Numbered from the stretch's first letter, positions 23,471 to 36,220 are shown. The stretch is 64,000 nt of DNA from Sphagnum magellanicum (GCA_021904315.1 CM038918.1:8571349-8635348); one strand, 5' to 3'. Notes: generated by a model not told the origin, from the letters alone. Numbers and translations: made by a program.

Positions 23471-23689
23471 AGTCTTCCCAATCTATACATAGATAATTAC
23501 CATATGATTATTTATTGCTATAACAATTATCCCTACCTTTGGTACTAAAAAACCAACTTATTCAACTATGGTTATTCTACTTACATTCTAATTTTTCTTT
23601 GGTTTTAACTTCTACCACATATATCTCTTTAATTCAAAAACTATTTTAGGCAATTGTCCCAAGTTCAAAGTATAACTTGTTTCTAGCAT

Positions 23690-25985
23690 TTGCTTACCAA
23701 TGTTTAAAAAAAAATCTTCTACTATAATTAGTTTCTCTTGTGAATTCTCTACCTCCTGAGATTTTTATGTTTATGTAAGAATAATATTTGGCATACTTGG
23801 CCAAGTTGTGTTCCATCCCTCCATGGATGTGGATGGCCTTTCTGGCTAGGTTTGTGTCTTCTGAATTTGTTGAATTATTTCCACCATTGATTTTGTCAAT
23901 CATTATTCATTTTTCTAGTTAGCGACACTCTTTGCTTTCTTTGGCTCTTTATCTTTGAACACCTATTTTTTAGTTGCATTACTTCTTGTTGTAACATTAA
24001 CATCCACCACATTCACATTTGCAATGATTGTTTATGCCTCGACAATGAGTTGAACTTCTGCTACTATCATAGATTTTCCATGAAACATATTTTGCATATT
24101 AATAAACTTTGGACAATCTATCAGTTTATATCCATGCAAACCATAGATGTGGCATGCATATGAAGATGTCTTTTGTGATTTTTGACTTGGTCGTGCAGCC
24201 TTTGTGGTTGCCACCATGGTCTATTATTTCTTCTTTCTACATGTTTCCACATTGTGATTCATCATCCCATAATTTGTGCCATGTTTATTAGTCTTCCCTA
24301 TATTACTTTGTGTTTTCATTAATGCCACCTATTTGGATTATGTGGTATTGAAAGTGCACTCCTTGCTTCTACAATAGTAATGTCTTCTTCACACAACATT
24401 ATCACCTCCTTATGTTGTTGTAATGTTGACCTTTTCATCCTTGCAATTGCAATTTTAAGGTACAATTGCAAACTTGCTTTAAACACACTAGTTAGAAAAT
24501 TGTCTATGGTTGGAACTTGTAAACCATGAACCAACTTTTGAATTCGCTCATAGTAAACCTCCACCCTCTCAATCTCCTCTTGCTTCATATTCTTCATTCC
24601 ATGTATATTTGCTTGTCATTTTGAGTCTTTCGATGACATTTGCAAAATGCATGTGTAAGTTTCGAAAAAATATGGTCAAGGAAGTCTGACATGTAATTCT
24701 GACGCTAATTTGATGCTATATCTCGTAACATATAATTAAATGCATTAATGATATTTTTTCAGAAATTTTTACATTTGCTGTTACTACAAAATTGAACATT
24801 TTGACATAAACATCTGGATCAACATCTTATTTGAAATCAGGATACTTAAAAGTTACCTTTTTGGCTTAATATAATGGCAATCTATGTGATCAAGAATTGG
24901 TACAATTATAACATATGGTTCTCAATATCCTCTTTTTGGATTTGTTACATCTGCACTTATGTACCTTCCAACAACCATTGAACTCAATGGTGGTTGATCT
25001 ATAGTCCTATTCACATGGGTAGTCATTATTGGATTAGTAAACACCATCTGAGGTGTCCCAACATCTCCAATAATAGTTGTTGGTAATGTCATACTCCCAT
25101 TTATTTCCTTCTTGTGGAAATTCCATTCGATCCATTACCCAATTTTGTTGTAGATTTAATTAATACTCCCCTTTGAAAAACATCCATGTTAAACACAACA
25201 AATGTTTCAACTCATGTGGTTGTTATACCTGCATCCAATGATTGGGTAATGTCTACTCTAATAGATTGTTTCCAAGTTTCAACAAACTGCCACTTCCGAC
25301 ACGATTAGTGAAGTTGTGTTGATTCTAGTCCAACGATGCTCCAATTTGTGGTTACCTATTGGTATCCTTTGTGGTGCAGAACGTGGATGTGAATACATTT
25401 TTGGTTCTTTGCTTTTAATATGAACAAATGGATGAATTTGTTGACTCTGTGGTCCCATTTGGCTTCCCAACTCCATGCTTCTTAATATTTTTGAATTACA
25501 TGAATTCTTGGTTCCTGTGCTTGTGTTTGATCCATTATTGTTCCTACCACATTTTGTAACTCCACATGTCTAACAATACCTACTTTGATGTGAAAAGGCA
25601 CAAAAGGACAATCCATGATTGCATGTCCTTTCTTTTCACAAAATGCGCAAACCCTTGAAATTAATTTGACCATCTCTGAATCCACAAATTCATGATCTCA
25701 TTTTTCGGTTGTGTACTTTGGTTGATCCAAATCTATATTCCCTTGATGTGAATATGATTGTGGTACTTCATCCAACACATTCACTTGTGCCTCTACATAC
25801 ACAAATGATCATAAGTAATTTTTCTTCAGTCTCTTCAACCACATCGATATTGGTGTTTTCTTCCACCTCCTAGTTTTCCATTGGTTCATAGTAATTTGGA
25901 GATGTAGATTGATACACAAACCTGGATTATATACCTCCTATAACAAAGCTAAGCTTGGGCCAAGTTTAATACCCATGTTGGGCAA
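23690..25985 (-). pseudogene. gag relic with two CCHC-type knuckles (element B copy 1)
   Basis: Minus-strand order: an acidic N-terminal region (about 25930-25690, EVEENTNIDVVEETEEK), a complete knuckle CAFCEKKGHAIMDC at 25608-25649, a Q/P-rich linker (25279-25476), a capsid-like helical region with ERVEVYYERIQKLVHGLQ and STLQQHKEVIMLCEE (24319-24597), and a second knuckle CHIYGLHGYKLIDC at 24113-24154. In the second knuckle one Cys and the His read as Tyr. Gag normally carries knuckles only after capsid, so the early one is unusual. Positions 24805-25985 have no counterpart in copy 2. Confidence 0.72.
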
Positions 25986-28900
25986 GTCCTCGGTTCTATT
26001 TAAAATACAAGTATTTGAAAAAGAAAAAATAATTATATTAAAAATCTCAAAAAATAGTTCAAATTTACAAAAATTAATGTATTAATAATTTATTTTCTTT
26101 ATTTCAAAAATAAAATAGTGTTTTAGAGAATAGCTTTATGATAACCCCACTAGTATGAAAAAAATGAGAACAAGTCTACTTGAATATTAGCTTGTAGTTT
26201 TTTTTGGGAAATCCAAATCCTAGGTGAGTATCACATTTTTTTAAAAAAGTTCCAAGAACTCGGATGGTTGCAATTGTGAGAATGGAGTTCTCTTTTTTAA
26301 AATGAGAATCATCCAACACTGGTATATACGGCACATCCTCCCCCTAGCCATGATGTCTCAATGAGATGCCATGTGTCAAGAAGGGTCCTTACAAGTACAA
26401 TGGTCCTACATAAGGATTCCCCAATGCCCTTGACCCCTAGAATTTTTTAATGAATCCTTATATTGTGTTTGAAAGTTCATTAGGCTTTTGAAAGATTCCA
26501 GAACTTTCTGAAACAAAAATTCTGAAACACAAAATTAATCTATGAATATCAAAAAAGAGGGATCAGGGGCCACCATGTCAACAAGGCTTTAGTTGGCCCC
26601 ATGACCATACACATTCTTCAACTCCCAACATTGTCACAATGATGATCCAAATTGAATGTTATCATCCAATCCTAAAAAGGACATGTGACATTGAGAGCCA
26701 ATAAGGACCCCAAAAAAAACATTCATGGAAAAGCATCCAAGGTGTATGGTTATGGGCTACCATGTGCCCATGATTGACCTAGAAGGCATCACCCTAGTTT
26801 AAACAACCTTGAAGATTATAACATTCAAATCTTCAAACCAATGAGTTTTTTCAACAAATATTGTCATCTTTGATTCTTTTATCTTTTGCCATTTCCTTTC
26901 ATCTGAAAATTTCAAAAATTAGGAAAAGGTGTAATGGTTGGTGTAGTTCAAGGCGTCAAAGGAGGCGCCCTGGATGTTCAACTTGTGGGTACACAAATGG
27001 GTTCAAGATCAAACATGTTTCAAATTTTGGAAGTTGAAACCTTCAAAACAAGCATGGGTGGCTTCGTCAGATCCATTTTGGAGGCACAATGGGGTTAGGT
27101 CTAAGGATGCTAGCCCACTTGCATGTGTAACCCAACCTAGGTAGTTAACTGAACTACACATTTCATTGAGTTCATAAAGTGGCTTGCCTCTAGGAGGACT
27201 TACACACCTTGTCTCAAATAATCGAGCTCCAAAACCAATCCAACTATTGGCACTTATCACTCAAATTGTGATTACTTTAATGACATCTTCTTAATTAGCT
27301 TCAACTTGTTCCTAAACACTTCAATTTTGATGGAAGCTTATTTTCTACTTTGTAATGTCATAGCATGCTAAGCTTTAGAACATGAGAAGTTTCAATGTTT
27401 AGAATTTGTATAAGATGCCAAAATCCGTGAAACAAGCTCAGATTTGGAACTACTTCAAAGAGAATGATAGTGGAGCAAAACTTTACATAACATCCAAATT
27501 CGTAACTTTATGGTCTTTGTTGTCCATGTCTTCAATGCCATGCAACAAAAAGCATGTCAAGGAAAATCCCATTGTATTTGCATAGGGAACATTACGACAC
27601 CATTTGTCAATGAATTCTGCAATCAATTTTGCAACATGCGTTTATGAAAGTCAACTAAAACCCATCGGATTCATTTTCAAGAAAGTGAAAATCATATTTC
27701 TTGAAGAACCTTATTGAAATTTTCAATGGCTAGTCTACACATTATGCACTTCGGAACCCATGTGCTACTAGATGATAACTACAATATGTTAGAATTTACC
27801 ATGGAAAGATATTTAGTAATACAATCACAAGAAATGGATTATCATTACATAGGTATACAATTTTCAAACAGAGTACTTATCGGTGTTTTTTTTAGGAATT
27901 TTTGTTTATAGCCAAAGTGGTTATTATCCTTAGGAGGATGTGGAAAAAAGTGATGATTGTCCCTAGGAAGATTTAGCCAAATCTGGTTATAAATCATAAA
28001 TAAAGTGCAAATATTTAATCACATTTCTATGTTTTTTGCCAACATAGCAAAAACCAAATTTATGTGTCTAGCAATTTTTAGGTTTCTTTTTCTTTTACCT
28101 CACCCTAGCAATTGGAAACCTCGAAAATCACTTCTTTTTCAAATTTTGAGATTTTAGTTTTTCTGTTTTTTATGAAATGTTACCCCTTAAAGCCAAGGAA
28201 CTACTCCCCTTGGTAAGGCTTGTGTTCCCTTAAGCTACAAAAAAAACGCAGCTTTGCTTTACATTATTAGCAGTATGCATTGTCATGATGTTATATATAT
28301 TGTTAGTACTACTCACAATGAGGGATAAAGGACATGGTTAGAGGCACATAATGATAGTATGTACCTATTTTTTACAAAAAAAAATCCAACTTAATTGTGC
28401 TCACAATATCATAATCATTTTATTTTTAATGCCTGAATCGGGAAAAAAATGAAAAAAAAAAGGCCAAGAATATGCATGAATAGTAAAATTACTAGCATAC
28501 ACACATACAACATTAATTATTATTCTCAAGTTGCACTTGATGAAAAATCCAAAGGAAAACAAAGCGTGTGTCACACTGTGGCCTTGCCATTTACATTAAA
28601 ACTTATCTTAAAGCAAAAGAAGAATTATGGAAACTCAAATATTTTACCATGCAAAAATAGACCTAATCTTCAAAAAAATCCTCTTGAAAGAAACCAAAAT
28701 CCTTCGAGATATTACTATAACTCTACAACTAATCTCAAGATTCAACACAAGCCAAAAATATCATCTTTCAAAAATCCTCATATTGTTATATACCGAAAAG
28801 TTGGCACCTCGAAGTCTATTGTCATCTAAAGTTGGCCCTCCCAACCCCCCTAAACCCTGGCCCCACTTTTGCCTTGGAATCTGAATCATAGACTTTTGAC

Positions 28901-29137
28901 AAAAGGTAGGAATCTTAGCGGTGGGTGAATCTTGTCAGTAGTTAAGTACTTACTAAAAAGGTACGTTGAATCTTTTGTGATAAGGTTCTTTGAATCTCTT
29001 TTACCAAAAAGTAGTCACGAAATAAGAACCTCTAAATTCATGCATCCCAATTTGTCCACGTGTTCTTTTCTTTCATAGACCAAAAACCCTAATTTTAATT
29101 GCAAGTTGGGTCATTGGGGGAAGAGTTGCAAAAACAT
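25986..29137. other. Intergenic stretch, no recognised gene
   Basis: Mixed composition, with a less AT-rich section at 26930-27260. ORFs 27009-27260 (minus), 28449-28829 and 28627-28884 (plus) carry no motif I recognise. It may include solo-LTR-like sequence of unknown families, but I see no TG...CA pair or target duplication. Confidence 0.45.
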
Positions 29138-29158
29138 GGGGGGGGGGGGGGGGGGGGG
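29138..29158 (+). repeat. G homopolymer of 21
   Basis: An uninterrupted run of 21 G. It is a potential G-quadruplex and a likely site of assembly or sequencing length error. Confidence 0.9.
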
Positions 29159-29410
29159 AAACATTTTGCTAAAAAAATATTGCGGTCAGGTTGCCTAAAA
29201 ATTTTGTTTCTGGATTGTTTGCATAACATATTTGTTTTGTGCCATTGGTGTCATAATAATCATTTTAAAAAAAATTGTGGGATTCATATCATATTTATTT
29301 GCCTTGTGGGATCGGTTGCATAAAAAATTTGGTTAAAAATTTGTTGTGCAATTGGTGTCATTATGTGTGTGTTTGTTTTGTGGGGTTTAATGCATGTGAG
29401 TTTGTGTTGT

Positions 29411-29480
29411 GGGATTGGTTGCCTGACCCAAACTTGGAAGAGGATTGGTTGCCTGACCCAAACTTGGAAGAGGATTGGTT
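29411..29480 (+). repeat. 30-bp tandem repeat, 2.3 units
   Basis: Units at 29411-29440 and 29441-29470 (GGATTGGTTGCCTGACCCAA core) are identical apart from the first base, with a partial third to 29480. The near identity implies recent expansion. Confidence 0.9.
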
Positions 29481-29496
29481 GATCTAAAATGGGTTG

Positions 29497-29712
29497 CATG
29501 GGGGTGGTGGGGATGCAACATTTTCAAGGTCTATTGATATGTTCACTTGTGTCTTGTGTGGGGGAGGTGGGGATGCAACATTTTCAAGGTCTATTGATAT
29601 GTCCACTTGTGTCTTGTGCGGGGGAGGTGGGGATGCAACATTTTCAAGGACTACTGGTATGTCCACTTGTGTTTTGTGTGGGTGAGGTTGGGGTGCAACA
29701 TTTTGAAGGTCC
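29497..29712. repeat. 60-bp minisatellite, about 3.6 units
   Basis: Exactly 60-bp units, each with GGTGGGGATGCAACATTTTC and CACTTGTGT(C/T)TTGTG. Because 60 is a multiple of three, ORFs stay open on both strands: the plus strand repeats a Gly-rich 20-residue unit and the minus strand a Pro-rich one (NVASPPPPHKTQVDI). The middle units are nearly identical and the outer ones diverged. Confidence 0.9.
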
Positions 29713-29749
29713 ACTTAGGTCTTCCAAGTGTCAACAAGCAACACAATAG

Positions 29750-32749
29750 GAAAAACATTCTCATCACCCGAACAATGGTTGATAACCAAATGAGATGAGA
29801 GAACAACCATAGGCCCATTTAGGTTCAACCAATAATCCAATCAGTGTTCATTGTGTACCCAATGATCGCACATGTAAGAAAAAATGTGTTACAGTTTTTT
29901 TGTCCCCACACCCAGATAATGCATTTTTGTGTGCAATAATGGGAGAAATTTACCTTTTTGTGCACCCATTGGACCCCCTCCAATTGAGTACTAAAGTGAA
30001 ATGCCATGCACAATTCCCATAAAATAATCCACAAAAGTATTCAAATGATAATTACTACTTTGCTCATGTGCGAGAGTTGAACATCCCATATGTGACTCCC
30101 TTTTTCCATTAACCAAAAAGAAGAGGAGATGAGAACTCTATATTGGTGAATGGTAGAGATGCATGATGGAGTCATAATACAATGGACACTTGGAATGGGA
30201 GGCAGAGTAGTGAATTGTTAGAGACAATGTAATACGACAAGAACAAGCATTGCAACCTCCACTGTACTTATACCTCTGATGTAACCATGATTCAATCTCT
30301 AGGCATCATTCATTCAAGGAAGTTTAAAAGGGAGTTGTCATAAGTCCCTTTAACCCATGTTTTCCCCCTTCTTTTAAACAAAAAATGCCAAATAGCCAAA
30401 TTCTCCTTGCCCTCCCCCCCCCCCCCCAAGTAGCCAAATTCTCTTCCGTAACAAACCAAAGGACTTATCAATACCACGGTACATTGTCCGTGCAATTTTT
30501 TTTATTAAAAATGCTGAAAAGTTTGAATTTTACTTTTCTCAAAGAACAATTTTTTATGAAGGAAAATGAAGAACCTTTAGGAATATTTTGAGAGTATCTC
30601 ATTTTTTAAAAATAAAATTTCAAAATCAATTAATTAATGAGCAGACATGTGCTGAAGCTGCTCCGGGCGTCGGTCTTCATCTTCCACACCCAGTTCAAAT
30701 TACCATTCTCAAAAAATAATAACAATAAAATGGTTGTCCCTTATGTCTTTGTGGCCTAGTTTTGTCCTTATACGTTTCTTAATACCTATACCAATTTTAT
30801 AACACATGTCTATATCCAATGCCTCGTCTAACCACTATGGTAGGGAATTTTGAGAATTAAGGTGACAAACTTATAGAAAAATGTACTAGGGCAAATTCTT
30901 GTAATTATGATGGGATTATAAATGTGGGCAAGCATGAAGATTCCAAGCATGACTTCAACTTGTTACTATTCATCTCAGGTAAACTTGTTATTGCAAGACA
31001 TAATGCAATATCCGAGCAAGAAATTCCCTCCCACACACAAGAGGAAGCTTCTTGAACTCCTCTACTTGCCTTGGAGCAATTCATTGAGTCCCCTTTTCAA
31101 GCCATGTAATGAGTTCAAATAAGAGTTCTTGTAACGGCATGCTAAACTTATAACATATTCACATGCATTATTTTTAAAATTCAGTCACAAATTAAATCGA
31201 CAAATTAGGGTCTTTGATGTTGAAAATCAACCATGATTTTTGGTGCCTACCTACTCAAACCCTAACAAATGCCAATTCAATGTAGCAAAAATACACAAAA
31301 TCCAAAAGTTCACAACAATTCACATAATGTTTCAAAACATGGTCAATAAAAAATGGTTGCAAAAAGTTATAGAAAAAACATGCAAGGTGACTAGGGTTGG
31401 ATGGAGGAGGGGAAAGATGGGAGCAAACTGTTTGAAAACTGTCATAGAAAGGATATTGTCAAGGAACATGTTAACAAGGTAGGGAACTTGTTATTGTTCA
31501 TCACTCCTTTATGAAGAAATTGATTCTTTTGTGGATAACTAACATTTAGGGGGTGAAAAAGGGGGCACAAAGACATGATTATTTTAAAGATAGTTTTAAT
31601 GAATAAGTCCTTGTGAAAATGATTCTTAAAATTTGAGAATTGTGGCGATAAAATTGAAATTGCACATAACATGGCAAAACTAACAAACTAGTGGTGTGGC
31701 CTAGTGAAAATATTCTAAAAAAGACTTCAAGGAATTTTCTCTTGAGACCTTTTCACATTTGAAATTTTTCTTGAGATTTCACATGGCATGAAATTTTGAT
31801 GAAATTTTTTTAGCTGATTGTTAAAAGTTAAAAATTAGTTGACTGCAATGGCATTTGTCATTAAACAATTATCATATGAGCTTTAGGGTATGTAGGTCTT
31901 CACAGGATCAACTCTTCAAATTGTTGTGTCTATTGGATTCAATGTTACCTTTGTTAGATTATTAAAATGGTGACCAACACATTTGGGAATAGATCCCGCC
32001 TAGCCAATGAGGTGAGGAAACATGCACTGAAGAGGCCCATTTTTTCCCCTTTTAGGACAAAGGGAGGTGGATGAGACTTTTTGGATTGGTGTTTCCAATG
32101 TGTTCCATATGGTTTTATGGAGTTCCCACCAAGTTGGCAATACATATTCAATTTGTTCCCAATGTATTCCCAATAGCACCACACTTTTATCCCAGAAAAT
32201 TTGCCCCAACTTCTAGTGTTGTAACCCATATAAGTAGCCCAAAGGAGAAGACTATAATATAGGCATATATTTTGGTTGTGCCCAAAGTTTGATCCCATTT
32301 TTTTGTGATAAGCAAATCAAAGAGGCCCATCTGAAAATATAACTAATTATATAACTTTGGGGGTCCCCACAACTAATTAATATGAATCACACTACGCATG
32401 CATGTAAGCATTAACGAATTCATCCTCTTGGTATACACACTTCTATGTTTTGACAATTTTGGATGAAAAGCATAGCAAGTGACTCATCTTGTAATGCCAC
32501 TTATCTTTTTTCCTTTTAGGTTCAAAAGGTGAGCTCGTTCAATTTGTTTGTGGAAGGTGTTTTCTGTCATGGAAAACAATACACTTATATACTAAGATTT
32601 TAGTAGGACCGACACTATGCAAACATGTGGAGCTTGTGAGTGGGAAAACAAGTAAACAATTTGCCAACATTTTCCATGTCCAATGGATACCTTGGCATTG
32701 GTTTGCAACCCTATACAACATTGCAAGAGTGAGAGAAATGTGTGTCTCC
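29750..32749. other. Intergenic stretch, no recognised gene
   Basis: No motif-bearing ORF. A run of 14 C at 30414-30427 is flanked by the direct repeat AGCCAAATTCTC (30395-30406 and 30432-30443). Minus-strand ORFs at 31954-32298 and 29825-30034 are unrecognised. Confidence 0.45.
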
Positions 32750-32780
32750 ATTGATGGCTTATAAAAACTAAGCCATCAAT
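32750..32780. other. Perfect 12-bp hairpin
   Basis: ATTGATGGCTTA (32750-32761) and TAAGCCATCAAT (32769-32780) are exact complements around a 7-base loop. No associated T-run or gene end, so no function is assigned. Confidence 0.85.
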
Positions 32781-32825
32781 GCCTTAGGTAAGATTATAAG
32801 AACATTGATAAGCTTATAAAAACTA

Positions 32826-33083
32826 ATGCCAATGGGCTTCCTTCTCTCCTCTCATTTCTCTCTCTATTTCTCTCTTGTATCCATTGATCCAAAGAGTACT
32901 AAAGATTCAAAAATTAGGAAAGTAGTTTGCCCTTGGTGTGTCAAGTCCAACCCTCTTTTATGGAATATCCCTCACCACAGGGCTTCTACCCATAATAAAG
33001 CATTACATGAAAGTTATGGTGAACCTAAACATTTGTGGATCACAAGGTGTAAGAGGGGGAGGCTTCTTACACCTACTCCTTAA
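32826..33083 (+). CDS. Unrecognised 85-codon ORF (weak)
   Basis: ATG at 32826, stop inside the left arm of the next inverted repeat. The first 18 residues are hydrophobic (FLLSSHFSLYFSLVSI) and could mimic a signal peptide; the remainder is basic with two Trp and one CxxC pair (CPWC). No intron signals, homologous domain or promoter is evident. Chance or a fragment of a repeat are the likelier explanations. Confidence 0.2.
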   Translation: MPMGFLLSSHFSLYFSLVSIDPKSTKDSKIRKVVCPWCVKSNPLLWNIPHHRASTHNKALHESYGEPKHLWITRCKRGRLLTPTP

Positions 33084-33138
33084 GGTCTTACTCTTATGAG
33101 TAAGATCCTTCCTACTCTCTCTAGGAGTAGGTGTAAGA
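33065..33138. repeat. Inverted repeat of 16 bp with a nested palindrome
   Basis: TCTTACACCTACTCCT (33065-33080) pairs perfectly with AGGAGTAGGTGTAAGA (33123-33138). Between them TCTTACTC...GAGTAAGA forms a second stem. The 74-bp segment can fold as a cruciform-like double hairpin. Confidence 0.85.
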
Positions 33139-33210
33139 TCTCACCTCTTTTCTAGGAAGGATATTCACGGATGTATGGTGCCCTCCACATACACTTAGGA
33201 AATTTAAAGC

Positions 33211-33764
33211 TGAAGGTACCAACCATTGTAGGTGTGCTGATTCACTGCGTTAGTACCTTCACCTTCTAGAGGGAGGCCTCTTAAAAGCTATACCTATATT
33301 GCCCGGGGAAACATTTATATTTGGAGTGGTACATGTCTTATGGCTAGAAAGCACTCAAAAAAAAACTTTGAGGTTTTTAGTTTTTACCGTGATACCAATG
33401 TTAGTACTGGTGTACCCAAGTGCCCAAGTCTATTATCACCACTATGAAGGATCTGAAGATTAACCTTCCAAGAAAGTTTTTCTTTCACACCATCTCCTAG
33501 AGCTACACGAGGAGATGAAATATAGACAATCTCTGCAGAACTTCTTACCATTAAAGCTCATTTTTGGGGAGAGTTTTCACATGAAAAAGCCACAATTTGG
33601 AAACATTTGCATTTGAAATGATGGTGCATAGAAACCATGAGATTTTCAATTTGTCAAATGAATTATGCATTTGGTTTCCGTCAAGCACCTTGAGTGAGAG
33701 AGCCTCCCTCAAGAAAGTGAAGGTACTAGTGTAGGGCCAGAAGTGTCCTCCACAGGTACCATCA
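33211..33764. repeat. Long imperfect inverted repeat with arms of about 70 bp
   Basis: Arms 33211-33281 and 33697-33764 are imperfect reverse complements. The best core pairs GTACCTTCACCTTCTAGAGG-type sequence (33253-33277) with 33702-33726. The 415-bp interior has no ORF. It may be an inverted-repeat DNA element or an inverted duplication within an LTR. A TGGTATCC at 33891 resembles the start of an initiator-Met primer site but is not enough to call one. Confidence 0.6.
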
Positions 33765-36220
33765 GTTCTTTGAGTAAGGCCTCTGTCTATGGCTATAATT
33801 AACCTGGGATACAGTTATCTGTAAAGTAACCCTATCTTCACCCTGTCTTCGGGCCTCCTTTCACCCCCTACCACTTCTTTCAGTGGTATCCGCAAAGTAA
33901 GGACATTTTATTAAATCTCAGTATAATTTTGGACAATTGATTTTGAATAATTCCTTTTCCAATTGCCCCTAAACAATTGCACAGTCAATTACAAATACAA
34001 TTGTTTCATTTTCAAGCTTAACTAACTCACCTTTTTCTTAACAATTATCTCCTTTTTTTAATTAATTTTTTACATAACTACCTCTTTTCTTACCAACTTT
34101 CCTTTTAACTACCTTCTTCTTTAATAACTATCTCCCTTCCTTTCTACTAACTACTTTTTATCTTTATAACTATCTGACTCCTTTCTTAATAATTATCTCG
34201 TTTTTTTTCTTTATCTGCCACCATGGATATGAAAAGACAAAATTAACATGGGCCTTTTCATATCCATGATATTTATATTAATTCAAATTGAATTTGACAT
34301 TGACATAAATAATGACGAACTATGGAAAACCGAATAAATACATAAGACAAGAGTGGGAAAAAAAAAAGAAAACAGTTGATCATCACGGATAGTGCGTTAT
34401 GAGTAGCAACACAAAGCCGAAGTTAAAAACTAGAACAAACCGTTTTAAGGTGTCAAGTTCATTATTAATGTTGATAACTAGGATTCCCAAAAACAAAATC
34501 AAATATCCAACCACAGTTTTGATATCTAACCACAGTTCTCAAATGTTTTTTTGGACAGGTCAAATAGCTGCCCAGAAAACTACCGGTTGTTTCACTTTGT
34601 GCGGTTTTTGAAATAACCGGATCCGGCGGTTATTTGACTCTGAACTTGATCACATGCATGAAACCACATGAATAAACTTGAACCATCATCACATGGATGA
34701 AATTGTATTGCTAGTTATATTGATGACATGGATGAAATTGGGCCACATTGTTGAAACTTAATATACAAATAAAAATCACAACACAAATGGTGTCCATAAC
34801 ATGGAAGAAACATGACCTCGTGGGTGACATTGTTAAAAAACTTGTGTACTATTCAAGCATTTTTTTAGTTTTTTTCCTAGGTGCAACAAGCAATTGTTTG
34901 TTAGTTTTACACAACCCCAAAATAAGTTACTAGGGATAAAGGTTGTAACTTTAAAAAAATAATGGGGCCCAAGAGTAAAAATAGGGACAAGTATGAGAAT
35001 AAGTAATTTTAACTTATGGGCATTATTTTGAGGATGCTCGAAGCCTTTCTAGGTTACAACTCCAATGCTTGTACTGCCATTTCCATTTGCAATGTAAATC
35101 AATGTGGTGAACACTTCCAGTATGGTAGCAAACAATAAAGGACACTGAATTGTTATTTATTTTCCTTTTTTTTTGGTCCATTGAGAGATTTGTTTTAATC
35201 ATCTTATGGATGATTACCAATTCATCTCCAGTAAAAAATACGGAAAAATAGAAAAAGAAGAAGCACTGAATTACACAAAAAAAAACCAATTCCAATTGCG
35301 GTATGCAATCTTGCATTTCTTTCACTTCAATGGTTCTCTTCTATTGAATAAGTCCAATCTCCACACACAAACTTTGAAAGTCAGATCATCTTTTGCTCTT
35401 CAAAGGAGCATTGACCTTTTATGGAAGTGTGAAATAAGGGAGGTATTTGAGTAAATCAAAACCAGTGAATGTGTTTTGTTGAATTTCCACAACTTTTTGA
35501 CCTAAAAAAATCCGATTTCGAACTATACTTTTCTTCTACAGATTTTTGGTGGAAAAAATGGCCCATATTAGGCTTTTCAAAATATACATATACATACAAG
35601 TAGCCAGATTTCTGTAACAGGTTCCAGCACGTAGTCAAAATTACAGAAGGCTGTTTAAATGTTTTTATTTTAATATCTAGTATGTAGCCAAATTTGGCTA
35701 AATCTTCTGGTGGATGACTGTCACTTCAGCTGCATCACAAAATTGAGAAAAAAAACATGATCAGAACTGGGACTGGGAGCAAGTTTTATGAAAATGCAAG
35801 CAGAAGGAGTTGCTAATGCAATAGCTACTGATGCCTTGTCAAAGTTTCTTTTTCTTTTTCATGTTTTTTTTTTTTTTTGTCTTCCAATTTTCTGATGTAG
35901 CTGAAGTTCCGTTTTCTTATGGCCATAAGATGATTTAATCAAATATGGCTCTAAGAAAACATGCAAGTAATTAAAAAATAATCATTTAAAATTATTTGCT
36001 ACCTACTGGAACTTAATACAGAAATCTGGAAAAAAATTGAACAGAAAATTTCGAAATTTGGTCACTAGAAATTCCAAGAAACGCCTATTTTTGCCATTAA
36101 AAGAAATTGCCGATTGGTGAAATTTCATTCTTGAAATAAATAAAGGAAAAACACCTGGCAAGGGAACAAGAGAAGAAGAAAAAAAGAAAGGACTGAAGTC
36201 CAAACAAAAGACCACACCCA
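33765..36220. other. Intergenic stretch, no recognised gene
   Basis: 33960-34220 is CT/TA-rich with repeated AACTA-CTCCTTTCTT words. 34640-34760 has near-tandem ACATGGATGAAATTG words. A short palindrome (AAATAACC/GGTTATTT) lies near 34610-34634. ORFs are short, without motifs. Confidence 0.45.

Larger units (their letters stand above)
11863..24804 (+). repeat. Duplicated composite block, copy 1
   Basis: Aligns collinearly, in the same orientation, with 47116-59348. The offset drifts from about 35250 (11866 to 47119) to 35169 (17236 to 52405), 35080 (18140 to 53220) and 34544 (24804 to 59348), because copy 2 has deletions. By eye roughly nine bases in ten match over protein-coding relics. Similarity starts at the shared CCACTTGTTAAGTAAC and stops after ACAAAATTGAACA. 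Copy 1 retains about 570 bp (18546-19115) and about 95 bp (near 17535-17625) that copy 2 lacks. The block holds element A (plus) and element B (minus). Confidence 0.9.
18141..25985 (-). mobile_element. Element B copy 1: Ty3/gypsy element, minus strand, interrupted by A
   Basis: Read on the minus strand the order is gag, protease, RT, RNase H, integrase and a long post-integrase coding region, cut at 18141 by element A. The RT motif YSFLDGYS-type and the absence of a chromodomain suggest the non-chromoviral Tat/Athila side of Ty3/gypsy; this lineage call is inferred. The 5' end (LTR, primer site, gag start) is missing beyond about 25985. Every domain has stops or frameshifts. Confidence 0.85.

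Noticed and set aside
33885-33905. TGGTATCCGCAAAG as a copia-type initiator-Met primer site
   Set aside because: Two mismatches to the usual TGGTATCAGAGC start, no CA-ended LTR pair and no copia protein downstream.
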